DNA of 64,000 nt from Burkholderia lata (GCF_000012945.1 NC_007511.1:682001-746000), one strand, 5' to 3'. Numbered from the stretch's first letter, positions 29,719 to 38,761 are shown. Notes: a model not told the origin generated them from the letters alone. Numbers and translations: made by a program.

Positions 29719-30624
29719 TTACAGGTAGGTCGATGTGAGGCGCTTCTGCGCTTCGTCGAGATCCTTCGGCGGCTTGGTCGGCTCGATGCCGACGAGGCGG
29801 GCGATGTTGTTGCCCATGTAGTCCTCGAGGCCGTCCTCGTCGAGATCCATCCCCTGCGGCGCGGGCCCGCACAGCATCTCCAGCTCGCGCAGCCACATGC
29901 CGGGTTCGTTCGGCGGCGAATCGGTGCCGAACACGATCTTGTTGCGCGGCAGCTCGCGGGCGAACTCGACGATCCGCGACTGGTAGCACCAGCCCGATTC
30001 GCAGTACACGTTCGGCGTATCCATCGCCATCCAGAACGCTTCGAACGAGTAGTTGCCACCCGTCTGGATGCCGAAGTGACCGATGATGAAGTTCACCATC
30101 GGAAACTCGCGGATGATCGGGTAGAACTGCGTCGGGATCGTGTACGGCCCGTCGCCGGTGTGGATCAGCACGACGATGTTGTACTTCGCGCAGACCTTCA
30201 TCGCCGGGCGGAGCCAGTCGAGCGCGCGATCGGGCCGGTAGCCGTGCATGTTCGCGTGCAGCTTCACCATCTTGAAGCCGTACTCCTTGATGTGGAATTC
30301 GAGCTCCGCCGCGCCGTTTTCCGGGCCCCAGCGCGGGTTGTACGTGAAGTTGCCGATGAAGCGGTCGGGGTACTTCTGCGTGAGTTCGGCGATGTACGCC
30401 ATGTAGTCGCGAATGCCGTCGCGGCCGCGACGGTTGCCGTCACGGTAGCCGGTGTTGCCGGGCGGCGGCTGGATGAAGCCCATGTCGATGCGACGCGGCT
30501 TGCCGTTGATGATGTACGGGCCGTCCATCATCTTCAGCAGGCGTTCGCCGGTGAACGGTTCGCCGGTGTGGCGCCAGGCTTCGTCGACGAGGTTGGTCGG
30601 GTGCAGGTGCGTATCGATGATCAT
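29719..30624 (-). CDS. ACMSD-like amidohydrolase (COG2159), catalytic-type copy
   Basis: 301 aa. The N-terminal HxH is intact (IDTHLHP, His6 and His8). Further ligands appear in LIHTGDG, IIGHFG and FGTDSPP, the usual set of the ACMSD/gamma-resorcylate-decarboxylase group, whose members decarboxylate or hydrate aromatic and pyrone acids. About half its residues match the neighbouring protein encoded at 30661-31563, so the pair arose by tandem duplication. Likely cytoplasmic. Substrate unknown; context points to a step after ring opening or a second decarboxylation. Confidence 0.82.
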   Translation of the reverse strand: MIIDTHLHPTNLVDEAWRHTGEPFTGERLLKMMDGPYIINGKPRRIDMGFIQPPPGNTGYRDGNRRGRDGIRDYMAYIAELTQKYPDRFIGNFTYNPRWGPENGAAELEFHIKEYGFKMVKLHANMHGYRPDRALDWLRPAMKVCAKYNIVVLIHTGDGPYTIPTQFYPIIREFPMVNFIIGHFGIQTGGNYSFEAFWMAMDTPNVYCESGWCYQSRIVEFARELPRNKIVFGTDSPPNEPGMWLRELEMLCGPAPQGMDLDEDGLEDYMGNNIARLVGIEPTKPPKDLDEAQKRLTSTYL

Positions 30625-30660
30625 GCAATGCTCCGGAATCGGGAGAGAGGGGCGCGAGCG

Positions 30661-31563
30661 TCAGGCGGCGAGCAGCGCTTTCGCTTCGTCGACGGTGCGC
30701 GGCGCGGGCGTCGGTTCGAGACCGATCATCCGGGCCGTGTTGTTGCCGAGGTAATCCTCGAGCGTGTCCTCGTCGAGATTCATCCCTTGTGGCGGATCGA
30801 AGCAGAGCACTTCGAGCAACCGCAGCCACATTCCCGGTTCGTTCGGCGGCGTGTCGGAGCCGAACAGGATCTTGTGCTTCGGCAGCACCTTCGCGAATTC
30901 GACGATCCGCGACTGCAGGCACCAGCCCGATTCGCAATACACGTTCGGCAGGTCCATCGCGAGCTGGAACGGCTCGAAACAGTAGACGCCGCCGGTCTGC
31001 ACGCCGAAGTGCGCCATGATGAAATTGACCGTCGGGAATTCCTTGATCATCGGCACCCACTCGGTCGGGATGCTGTACGGGCCGTCGCCGGTGTGCAGCT
31101 TCACGAGCACGCCGAGTTCCGCGCACTTCTTCAGCGCGGGGCGCAGCCAGTCGAGTGCGCGATCGGGCCGGTACGCATGCATGTTGGCCTGGAACTGCAC
31201 CATCTTGAAGCCGAGCTTGCGCACGTAGTGATCGATCGCGTTCACGCCGTTCTCCACGCCGCAGCGCGGGTTGTAGACGAAGCAGCCGATGAAGCGGTCG
31301 GGGTGCTTGCGGACCATCTCGACCGTGTACGCCATGTACGCGTCGATCGATTCGGTGCCCGACTTCTCGCCGTCGGTATACGTATAGATGGTGTTGCCTT
31401 GCGGCGGCTGGATGAACGCCTTGTCGACGCGGCGCGGCTTGCCGTTGATGAGGAACGGGCCGTTCATCGTCTCGATCAGGCGCTCGCCGGTGAACGGCGG
31501 GCCGTCGTGACGCCATGCGAGGTCGACGAGATTCGTCGGGTAACAGCTGGTGTCGATGATCAT
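30661..31563 (-). CDS. ACMSD-like amidohydrolase paralogue lacking the HxH metal motif
   Basis: 300 aa, first gene of the eight-gene operon. It is colinear with the next protein and keeps the later metal-site regions (KLHTGDG, MAHFGVQ, FGSDTPP), but residues 6-8 read S-C-Y (IDTSCYP) instead of H-L-H. Loss of two metal ligands suggests a non-catalytic or differently metallated subunit, perhaps forming a heteromer with its neighbour. The rest of the fold is well preserved, with no frameshift or stop, so it is under selection rather than decaying. Confidence 0.82.
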   Translation of the reverse strand: MIIDTSCYPTNLVDLAWRHDGPPFTGERLIETMNGPFLINGKPRRVDKAFIQPPQGNTIYTYTDGEKSGTESIDAYMAYTVEMVRKHPDRFIGCFVYNPRCGVENGVNAIDHYVRKLGFKMVQFQANMHAYRPDRALDWLRPALKKCAELGVLVKLHTGDGPYSIPTEWVPMIKEFPTVNFIMAHFGVQTGGVYCFEPFQLAMDLPNVYCESGWCLQSRIVEFAKVLPKHKILFGSDTPPNEPGMWLRLLEVLCFDPPQGMNLDEDTLEDYLGNNTARMIGLEPTPAPRTVDEAKALLAA

Positions 31564-31805
31564 CTACTCGATCTCCTTGAGAGGAACCGGAAAAGCCGGT
31601 TGCCGTATCGCGGGCAGGCACGTCGATGAAGCGACCTGTCGGTCGGATTCATGCGGCCCTTTGCAAGGCGCATTTTTTTTCGCGCCTTCCCCTCGCCGGC
31701 ATCGAGTGACACACTGCGACGTGCACTGCTGCTTGGGACCGAGTGTCACCAGCCGAATGTGCTCTGTACAATATTTTTTACTGACGCTCTTGATACGTTT
31801 GCGAT
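31564..31805. promoter_or_regulatory. Divergent promoter region of the UbiD operon and its LysR gene
   Basis: 242 bp with AT-rich stretches (T-run 31672-31680; TACAATATTTTTTA near 31766-31779). The arrangement of a LysR gene divergent from the operon is the usual one for LysR autoregulation and activation. I could not single out a convincing T-N11-A site. Confidence 0.45.
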
Positions 31806-32696
31806 ATGGACATGCGTGTGTTGCGGTACTTCGCGGTGCTGGCCGACGAACTGCATTTCGGGCGCGCAGCCGCGCGGCTCCATATCTCGCAGCCGCCGTT
31901 GAGCCAGCAGATCCGGCTGCTCGAAGAGCAGCTCGGCACCGCGCTGTTCGTGCGCTCGCAACATCGCGTCGAATTGACCGAGGCAGGGAAAACACTGAAG
32001 GAGCAGGTGCCGCTGATCGTCGCGCAGTTCGATCGCGCGATCGATCTCACGCGCTGCGCGGGGCGTGGCGAAGTGGGGCGGCTCGCGGTCGGCATCATCA
32101 GCTCGGCGATGGTCGTGCCGATACCGCGTGCGTTGCGCGTGTTCGCCGAGCGCCATCCGCACGTGCACTGGTCGCTGCACGAGATGACACCGGCCGCGCA
32201 GATCGACGCACTGAAGGAGAAGCGGCTCGACGTGTGCTTCTTCCGGCTGTTCCAGGACGATCCGTCGATCCGTAGCGAGATCGTTGTGCGCGAAACGGCC
32301 GTGGCCGTGTTGCCGTCCGGCCATCCGCTCGCGTCGCGCGATGCGATCGCGCTCGGCGAGCTGGCCGGCGAGCAGTTCGTGTCATTCGGCTTGCGGCATT
32401 CGCAACTGGCGCGCTTCCTGCAGCAGAGCTGTGTCGATGCGCGCTTCACGCCGCAGATTGCGCACGAGGTTGTCGAGGTGCACACGCTGCTGTCGCTGGT
32501 GCGCGAAGGGCTGGGTGTCGCGTTGCTGCCCGCGTCGTCGCGGCAGATCTCGACGGGCGGCGTCGTGTTCGTGCCGCTGCTGCCGCCCGAGCTGGAGGTG
32601 TCGCTGCAGGCGCGTTACCGCGCGGACGATACGTCCGCGGTGCTCGGCGCGTTCCTCGACACCGTGCGCGAGGTCGCGGCGGCGTTCAACGCGTAA
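31806..32696 (+). CDS. LysR-type regulator, probable activator of the UbiD operon
   Basis: 296 aa. N-terminal winged helix-turn-helix (residues 1-60) with AARLHISQPPLSQQIRLLEE, and a substrate-binding domain resembling the BenM/CatM/CbnR group that senses aromatic catabolites (for example EMTPAAQIDALKEKRLDV and the SLVREGLGVALLPAS strand). It is transcribed away from the eight-gene operon starting at 31563. The aromatic-sensing subgroup fits a ring-degrading pathway. Inducer unknown. Confidence 0.88.
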   Translation: MDMRVLRYFAVLADELHFGRAAARLHISQPPLSQQIRLLEEQLGTALFVRSQHRVELTEAGKTLKEQVPLIVAQFDRAIDLTRCAGRGEVGRLAVGIISSAMVVPIPRALRVFAERHPHVHWSLHEMTPAAQIDALKEKRLDVCFFRLFQDDPSIRSEIVVRETAVAVLPSGHPLASRDAIALGELAGEQFVSFGLRHSQLARFLQQSCVDARFTPQIAHEVVEVHTLLSLVREGLGVALLPASSRQISTGGVVFVPLLPPELEVSLQARYRADDTSAVLGAFLDTVREVAAAFNA

Positions 32697-32705
32697 CGAG
32701 GCGTA

Positions 32706-33599
32706 TCAGTGCCCGAGCGACTGCGCGACGAGCGTGCCGATCGCGTCGATCAGCGGCTTCACGCGCGCATGGCGCTCGCGCGGCCAGATCGCATGCAGGT
32801 TGTAGTGCGTCGGAATCGCGATCGTGCAGAGTTCGACGAGCCGGCCGTCGCGGCGCGCATCGGCGGCGAGCAGCCCGCGCACCAGCCCGGCACCGAGCCC
32901 CGATGCGAGCGTCGCGACGAGCCCCGCCGCGTTGTCGAACACGGCGATCGTCTCCGGTTCGACGGGCTCGAGCCCGGCCGCTTCGAGCCACGGAATCCAC
33001 GATCGCTTCGTATAGCCGAGCAGCGGCAGTTCGAGCACCTGTTCGGGCGTGAGCGGCGCGGTCAGCCCGTAACGTTCGAGCAGCGCGGGTGCGGCCATCG
33101 CGGTCAGCCGGTCGGGGCAGACCAGCGCGCTGTCCACGCCTTCCCATTCCCCGTAGCCGTAGCGCAGCGCAACATCGACGCGATCGAATGCATCGCGGTC
33201 GTGGCGCGGTGCCGACAGTACCGTCAGCGTCGTGCCGTCGAGCGTGTGCATCAGTGCCGGCAGCCGCGCAGGCAGCCAGCCCTGCATCAGCTCCGGATCG
33301 ACGTCGAGCCGCAGTGACGGCCCGGTCGTGCGCCCCTTCACCGACGACAGCGCGCGATCGATCTGTTCGAGCCCGTCCGACAGCTGGTTCGCGAACAACG
33401 TGCCGGCATCGGTCAGCATCACGCGGCCGCCGGCGCGGGCGAACAGCGGCTGGCCGATGAATTCCTCGAGCGAGCGAATCTGCTGGCTGATCGCGCTGTG
33501 CGTGAGCGCCAGCTGGCGTGCCGCGCTGGAAAAACTGCCGACCCGCGCGGCCTGCAGAAACGCTTGCATCGACTGGATCGAAGGGTATCGCTTGAGCAT
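32706..33599 (-). CDS. LysR-type regulator (GcvA-like), divergent from iorAB
   Basis: 297 aa. Winged helix at residues 8-65 (AARQLALTHSAISQQIRSLEE, the GcvA-like variant), and a substrate domain with the RYGYGEWEGVDSALVCPDRL strand. Its start is 130 bp from the start of the iorA-like gene on the other strand, so it most likely regulates that gene pair. It is convergent with the LysR gene at 31806. Confidence 0.87.
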   Translation of the reverse strand: MLKRYPSIQSMQAFLQAARVGSFSSAARQLALTHSAISQQIRSLEEFIGQPLFARAGGRVMLTDAGTLFANQLSDGLEQIDRALSSVKGRTTGPSLRLDVDPELMQGWLPARLPALMHTLDGTTLTVLSAPRHDRDAFDRVDVALRYGYGEWEGVDSALVCPDRLTAMAAPALLERYGLTAPLTPEQVLELPLLGYTKRSWIPWLEAAGLEPVEPETIAVFDNAAGLVATLASGLGAGLVRGLLAADARRDGRLVELCTIAIPTHYNLHAIWPRERHARVKPLIDAIGTLVAQSLGH

Positions 33600-33728
33600 C
33601 TGTTAGTCCGACTGACAGGGAATCGACGAAATGATCGCTGGCGTACCCGTGCATCGCGTTTCGATAATGCTCCGCAACCGCGCCATGGACGCGGGCCGAC
33701 ATCATGAATGCGAATCAGGAGACAGCGC

Positions 33729-34223
33729 ATGATCGACATCGTCGTGAACGATACACGCCATTCGCTCGAGAATGTACCGGAGGATATGCCGTTGCTGTGG
33801 GTGCTGCGCGACCGGCTCAAGCTCACCGGCACGAAGTTCGGCTGCGGCAAGGGCCTGTGCGGCGCGTGCACCGTGCATCTCGAAGGGCAGGCCGTACGCG
33901 CGTGCCTGATTCCGGCCGTCGCCGCGCACGGGCGGCACGTGACGACGATCGAGGGGCTGTCGCCGGACGGGCGCCATCCGCTGCAACTCGCGTGGGTGGC
34001 CGAGGACGTGCCGCAATGCGGCTATTGCCAGCCGGGGCAACTGATGCAGGCTGCCGCGCTGCTGAAGGGCGGGCAGCCGGTGGACGATGACGCGATCGTA
34101 CAGGCGATGTCGGGCAACATCTGCCGCTGCGGTACGTATGCGCGCATTCACCGCGCGATCAAGCGTGCGGCGTCCGGCGATCCGGCGCTGAAGGCCGCGG
34201 CCGAACCCGCGAAGGAGGCGTGA
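33729..34223 (+). CDS. iorA: Molybdenum hydroxylase small subunit, [2Fe-2S] (IorA-type)
   Basis: 164 aa. Two [2Fe-2S] clusters: plant-ferredoxin-type cysteines in [13 protein letters not shown] (residues 38-50) with a fourth in RACLIP, and the second-domain set CGYCQPGQ and CRCGTY. This is the electron-transfer subunit of xanthine-oxidase-family hydroxylases of the isoquinoline 1-oxidoreductase type. AGGAGA precedes the ATG at 33729. It pairs with the large subunit starting 1 bp after its stop codon. Confidence 0.9.
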   Translation: MIDIVVNDTRHSLENVPEDMPLLWVLRDRLKLTGTKFGCGKGLCGACTVHLEGQAVRACLIPAVAAHGRHVTTIEGLSPDGRHPLQLAWVAEDVPQCGYCQPGQLMQAAALLKGGQPVDDDAIVQAMSGNICRCGTYARIHRAIKRAASGDPALKAAAEPAKEA

Positions 34224-34224
34224 C

Positions 34225-36507
34225 ATGCGCGACGATCACGCACCGGACGCACCGGACGCACCGGACGCACCGCACGCACCGCACGCACCGCACGACCACG
34301 GCACGCCGCGCCGGCGCTTCCTCAAGCAGAGTTCGGCATTGCTTGCCGCAGGCATCGCGATCGGTTTCCGGATGCCCGACGCGGTGGCCGCGGGCAAGAG
34401 CACAAGCGGCGATCCCCATCCGTCCACCGGCGAATTCGAACCGAACGCGTGGGTGCGTGTGCTGCCCGACGACACGATCAAGCTCGTTGTGCACAAGCAC
34501 GATTCGGGTACGGGCACGCGCACCGCACTCGCGGCGATGGTGGCCGAGGAACTCGACGTCGATCCGTTCCGGGTCGACGTGATCACGCCGGAAGATCCGT
34601 TCTTCGCCGACTACATCCACCCGCTGTGGAAGGTGTTTTCGACCGGCGGCAGCACGAGCGTCGCGATGGAGTACGACCGGCTGCGTCGTGCGGGCGCGAC
34701 CGCGCGTGCGATGCTCGTCGAGGCGGCGGCGCATCAATGGGGCGTGCCCGCCGCTGCGTGTACGACGGCAGACGGCGCCGTGCTGCATGCGGCGAGCGGC
34801 CGCCGGGCGACGTATGGCTCGCTCGCATCGGCGGCCGCGCAGTTGCCGGCGCCGAAACAGGTCGTGCTGAAAGATCCCTCGCAGTTCCGCTACATCGGCA
34901 AGCTGCGCAAGAAGCGCGGCGCTGCGCAGAAGGCCGACGGTTCGTTTCCGTACAGCATCGACGTGTCGCTGCCGGGGATGCTGGTCGCGGTCGTCACGCG
35001 CGCGCCGGTGATCGACGGCCGCGTGCGCAGCGTCGATGCGAAGGCAGCGCTCGCGATTCCCGGCGTGCGCGACGTGCTGCAGATTCCGCCGCGCCCCGAC
35101 GTGCTCGGCGGCAACCAGGCCGGCGTCGCAGTGCTCGCGGACGACTACTGGTCAGCCCACAAGGGGCAGGCCGCGTTGACGATCGAATGGGAGGACAGCC
35201 TGTTCGAGACGTTCGACAGCAGCGCGCTCGCCGCGCGCCAGGCCGCGTGGGTCGACGATCCGGCCGCGCGCGTCGTACCGACGATTGCCGACGGCGATCC
35301 GGCGAAGGCGCACACGGCCGGCGCGCGCACGATCGAGGCGTCGTACGCGATGCCGCACAAGGCCGCGAATCCACTGGAGCCGATCAACCTCACCGTGTGG
35401 GCGCGCAACGGCGGCATCGAATTCTGGGGCGGGTTGCAGGTGCCGTCCACCGCGATGGAAGCGGCTGAAGTGATCGGCGGCATTCCTTCGCATCGCGTGA
35501 CGTTGCACGAGCTGGTGTCGGGCGGCAGCTTCGGCGCGCGCGAATCGAAGTACTGGCTGTTCGAGGCGACGTGGCTCGCGGTGAAGACCGGCAAGCCGGT
35601 GAAGCTGATGAACAGCCGCGAGGACGAGATGCGTGCGCTGTTCTATCACGCGGCAAGTTACCACCGCGCGCGCGCCGTGCTCGATGCGCAGGGCAATCTG
35701 GCCTCGCTGTGGCTGCGCGGTGTGATGCCCGCATCGCCGCAACAGTGGGAGCCCGGCTATCTGGAGCGCACCGACCGGATGGATTTCAGCACGACCGAGG
35801 CGCTCACGAAATGGGAGTTTGCGTATGCGGCGCCGCATCGCGACATCGGCTGGATCCGGATGGAGACGGGCGTGCCGACCGGCTGGTTTCGCGCGGTGAG
35901 CTACATCCCGAACGTGTTCGCCGTCGAATCGGTGATGGACGAGGCCGCGCATGCGGCGCGGCGCGATCCGGTCGAGTTTCGGCTCGCGCACATGCGCGAC
36001 CGGCCGCGCCATGCGGCCGTGCTGCGTGAAGCGGCGCAACGGGCGGGGTGGGGGCAGCCGCTGCCGGACGGTGTTGCACTCGGCATCGCGACGAACCAGG
36101 CGTACGACAGCTATGTCGCGGTGGTCGCGCGTGTCGTGCGCAAGGACGGCGCGGTGCGCGTGGAGAAGCTGACGTGCGTCGCCGATTGCGGGATCGCGGT
36201 GTCGCCCGCCGGCGTCGACGAGCAACTGTACGGCGGCCTGATGTGGGGGCTCGGCCATGCGACGTCCGATCGCATCGATTTCCGGCACGGCCGCGTGCAG
36301 CAGTCGAACTTCGATACGTATCGCGTGATGCGGATGAGCGACATGCCCGATACCGACATTCATATCGTGCAGGGCGATCCGGCGAAGCCGGGCGGTGTCG
36401 GCGAGCTGTCGAGCCCGGCGGTGACGCCCGCGATTGCGAACGCGGTGTTCCGGCTGACGGGGAAGCGGTTGCGGGAGACGCCTTTCGATTTGTCGGCGGT
36501 GGCGTAG
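34225..36507 (+). CDS. iorB: Molybdenum hydroxylase large subunit with Tat signal (IorB-type)
   Basis: 760 aa. Twin-arginine export motif RRRFLKQSS at residues 29-37 followed by a hydrophobic stretch, preceded by a repeat-encoded Asp/His/Ala/Pro tail. The mature part follows IorB-type molybdopterin-cytosine-dinucleotide subunits: HDSGTGTRTALAAMVAEEL, SGGSFGARES and GGVGELSSPAVTPAIANAVF, where the last glutamate is the presumed catalytic base. It hydroxylates N-heteroaromatic rings or aldehydes at the carbon next to nitrogen, at or beyond the inner membrane. No cytochrome subunit gene is adjacent. Substrate unknown. Confidence 0.88.
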   Translation: MRDDHAPDAPDAPDAPHAPHAPHDHGTPRRRFLKQSSALLAAGIAIGFRMPDAVAAGKSTSGDPHPSTGEFEPNAWVRVLPDDTIKLVVHKHDSGTGTRTALAAMVAEELDVDPFRVDVITPEDPFFADYIHPLWKVFSTGGSTSVAMEYDRLRRAGATARAMLVEAAAHQWGVPAAACTTADGAVLHAASGRRATYGSLASAAAQLPAPKQVVLKDPSQFRYIGKLRKKRGAAQKADGSFPYSIDVSLPGMLVAVVTRAPVIDGRVRSVDAKAALAIPGVRDVLQIPPRPDVLGGNQAGVAVLADDYWSAHKGQAALTIEWEDSLFETFDSSALAARQAAWVDDPAARVVPTIADGDPAKAHTAGARTIEASYAMPHKAANPLEPINLTVWARNGGIEFWGGLQVPSTAMEAAEVIGGIPSHRVTLHELVSGGSFGARESKYWLFEATWLAVKTGKPVKLMNSREDEMRALFYHAASYHRARAVLDAQGNLASLWLRGVMPASPQQWEPGYLERTDRMDFSTTEALTKWEFAYAAPHRDIGWIRMETGVPTGWFRAVSYIPNVFAVESVMDEAAHAARRDPVEFRLAHMRDRPRHAAVLREAAQRAGWGQPLPDGVALGIATNQAYDSYVAVVARVVRKDGAVRVEKLTCVADCGIAVSPAGVDEQLYGGLMWGLGHATSDRIDFRHGRVQQSNFDTYRVMRMSDMPDTDIHIVQGDPAKPGGVGELSSPAVTPAIANAVFRLTGKRLRETPFDLSAVA
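34240..34293 (+). repeat. Six tandem 9-bp repeats inside iorB
   Basis: Three copies of GCACCGGAC followed by three of GCACCGCAC, perfectly in tandem, encode (Ala-Pro-Asp)3(Ala-Pro-His)3 just before the Tat motif. In-frame copy-number change would only alter the tail length. Confidence 0.9.
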
Positions 36508-36788
36508 CGTGACGGAACGTATGAAGTTTGACCTGCATCGGCCGCCAATCCGCTGATCAATTTGCCGACGTCGCAACCGGATCGACGTCGGCGAACGCAT
36601 TCGCCGGCATCGTCGTGCGCAAGTGCCGATTCCGCAGACTTTCTCCCGCTGCTCGCGGGTGTTTCCCACTGGTTGGTGATGCGAATTTTTACCTAAGATG
36701 AAGCCATCATGCGCGTAATTCGGTGCCTGCACGCGCATGGAGGGAGGCGGGAGGCAGCGCCGGAGCGACGCCAGCGGATGTTGCCATC

Positions 36789-37496
36789 ATGGATGCGAAA
36801 GTGTGCGCGTCGGCTACCAGTCTCGCGACTGCAGCGACGCCAGCGGACGCGGCGGCAATCGCCGCGCGAACGGTGCCCGGCCGTCCTGGTCGAACCGCTC
36901 CGCTGCGGCACGCGCTGGCCGCAATCGTTTGCGTTCTGGGGGCCGCGCAGGCCGTGCTTGCCGGGGTGTCCGCCGAGGTTGTCGATCCGGGCGACGCGGT
37001 GCGCATCGTTGCTGCCGCAAATCCCGCGGACTCTGCCGATTCCTCTGCTGCATCACACGACACGGCCGTGCGTCAGGTCGTGCTGGGCATCATCAGCTTC
37101 ACCCACTGGCCGACGACACCCGTTCGCCTGCATCTGTGCATCACGGGCCGCCCCGACTACGCGCGCGGCCTGACCGACACGCTGCAGGCCGGTTCGACAC
37201 TGCTCGACGTGCAGCGTGTGCGCTTCGACGATCCCGCGCTCGGCATCGCCTGCGACATCGTCTATCTCGGCAACCTGGGCGCAGATGAGCGAGCGCGCGT
37301 GAGAGCTGCGGTGGCCGGCCATCCGGTGCTGACGATTTCGGAACACGATCCATCGTGCACCGCGGGCGGCATGTTCTGTCTCAACGTCGACGGCGAACGC
37401 GTGTCGTTCGACATCAATCTCGACGCGGTCGCACGCAGCGGCGTGCGCGTGCATCCGAACGTGCTCAATCTCGCGCGGCGGCCGGGGGCACCATGA
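36789..37496 (+). CDS. yfiR: YfiR-family periplasmic repressor of YfiN
   Basis: 235 aa from the ATG chosen; the true start is uncertain (a GTG at 36723 is in frame, and neither has a good ribosome site). A long N-terminal region ends in the hydrophobic export segment RHALAAIVCVLGAAQAVLAG. The mature domain contains QVVLGIISFTHWP and the GGMFCLNVDGERVSFDINLDAVARSGVRVHPNVLNLAR tail that defines YfiR (DUF4154). YfiR binds and inhibits the diguanylate cyclase YfiN in the periplasm. The stop codon overlaps the yfiN start. Confidence 0.85.
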   Translation: MDAKVCASATSLATAATPADAAAIAARTVPGRPGRTAPLRHALAAIVCVLGAAQAVLAGVSAEVVDPGDAVRIVAAANPADSADSSAASHDTAVRQVVLGIISFTHWPTTPVRLHLCITGRPDYARGLTDTLQAGSTLLDVQRVRFDDPALGIACDIVYLGNLGADERARVRAAVAGHPVLTISEHDPSCTAGGMFCLNVDGERVSFDINLDAVARSGVRVHPNVLNLARRPGAP

Positions 37497-38761
37497 CACG
37501 GCCCGCCCCACCCGTTTCGCTGCGGCGCGTGCCGCGCCCGACGCTGCAAAGCGTGCTGCGTCGCGCGCACCTGCGCCTCGCGTTCGTCGCCGTCGCGATG
37601 GCCGCCGTGTCGTTGATCGTGGTGGCCGTGATCGCATTGCGCGCGTATGCCGGCAACAACCTGAACCTGCTGGCCCGCTCGCTCGGTTATACGGTCGAGG
37701 CGGCGCTCGTGTTCGGCGACCGCGTCGCGGCGGCCGAGGCGATCGGGCTGATCGCCGGCGACGAGGACGTCGCACAGGTGGTGGTGACGGATAGCAAGGA
37801 CCAGCCGTTCGCGACGTGGCAGCTGCCTGCCGGCAGCGGGATCGCGCGGCTCGAGCGCGTCGTCGCCGATCTCGCGCTGCCGGGGCCCGTGACCGCGCCG
37901 GTGGTGCATGACGGCATCGTCGTCGGCCACGTCGTCGTGCGCGGCCGTGGCCATCAGTTCTTCGGATTCCTGCTTGGCGGCGTGGGCGGCATTCTCGGTT
38001 GCCTGGCCGTCAGCGTGATCGGCGCGTATATCAGCTCGAAGCGCCTGTTGCGCAATATCGTTTCGCCGTTGCGCGCGCTGGCCAGCGTCGCCCACGCGGT
38101 GCGGCGCGAACGTGCGTTCGCGCAGCGCGTCGAGCCGGCGTCGATTGCCGAACTCAACCAGCTCGGCGACGACTTCAATGCGCTGCTCGACGAATTCGAA
38201 GACTGGCAGAACACGCTGCGCGACGAGAACGCGTCGCTCGAACACAAGGCGACGCACGATGCGCTCACGGGGCTGCCCAACCGCGTGCAGTTCGAATCGC
38301 GTCTCGCACTCGCCCTCGGCGAAGCCGGGGTCACGGGGCAGCGGGTCGCGATCCTGTATCTCGATTGCGACCGCTTCAAGGAAATCAACGACTGTCTCGG
38401 CCACGACGCCGGCGACGCGGTGCTGATCGGCATCGCGTCACGGCTGCGTATGCAGGTGCGCGAGGCCGACCTGGTCGCGCGCCTGGGCGGCGACGAATTC
38501 GCGGTCATGCTGCCGGCCGTGCGAGAAGCGGGTAGCGTATGTCGTATTGCTGACGAGATCTTGTCCGGCATGGCGCCGTCGATCGAGCTGTCCGACGGCC
38601 GCGTGGTGGCCACCATGATGAGTGCCGGCGTTGCGCTGTATCCCGATCACGCGTCGGATGCGAGCGGTTTGCTGCGGGCGGCGGATGCCGCGATGTACCG
38701 CGCCAAGCGCGCCCGCCCAGGCTCGTGGCAACTGGCGGAAGGGGTCGCGGGGGCGGCTTGA
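37493..38761 (+). CDS. yfiN: YfiN-type membrane diguanylate cyclase
   Basis: 422 aa. A transmembrane helix near residues 32-55, a periplasmic CHASE8-like domain with ARSLGYTVEAALVFGDRVAAAEA, a second helix near residues 155-180, a HAMP segment, then a GGDEF domain with an intact RLGGDEF site near residue 330. It makes cyclic di-GMP, promoting attachment and biofilm. Translationally coupled to yfiR (ATGA overlap). No EAL domain. The RxxD inhibitory site is not evident. Confidence 0.92.
   Translation: MTRPAPPVSLRRVPRPTLQSVLRRAHLRLAFVAVAMAAVSLIVVAVIALRAYAGNNLNLLARSLGYTVEAALVFGDRVAAAEAIGLIAGDEDVAQVVVTDSKDQPFATWQLPAGSGIARLERVVADLALPGPVTAPVVHDGIVVGHVVVRGRGHQFFGFLLGGVGGILGCLAVSVIGAYISSKRLLRNIVSPLRALASVAHAVRRERAFAQRVEPASIAELNQLGDDFNALLDEFEDWQNTLRDENASLEHKATHDALTGLPNRVQFESRLALALGEAGVTGQRVAILYLDCDRFKEINDCLGHDAGDAVLIGIASRLRMQVREADLVARLGGDEFAVMLPAVREAGSVCRIADEILSGMAPSIELSDGRVVATMMSAGVALYPDHASDASGLLRAADAAMYRAKRARPGSWQLAEGVAGAA

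Noticed and set aside
28264..31629. 1121-aa plus-strand open frame
   Set aside because: Covers the opposite strand of ubiD and both amidohydrolases; its internal repeats only mirror the amidohydrolase duplication.
34240..34293. CRISPR-like repeat array
   Set aside because: Units are 9 bp, in frame and without spacers; a coding microsatellite.
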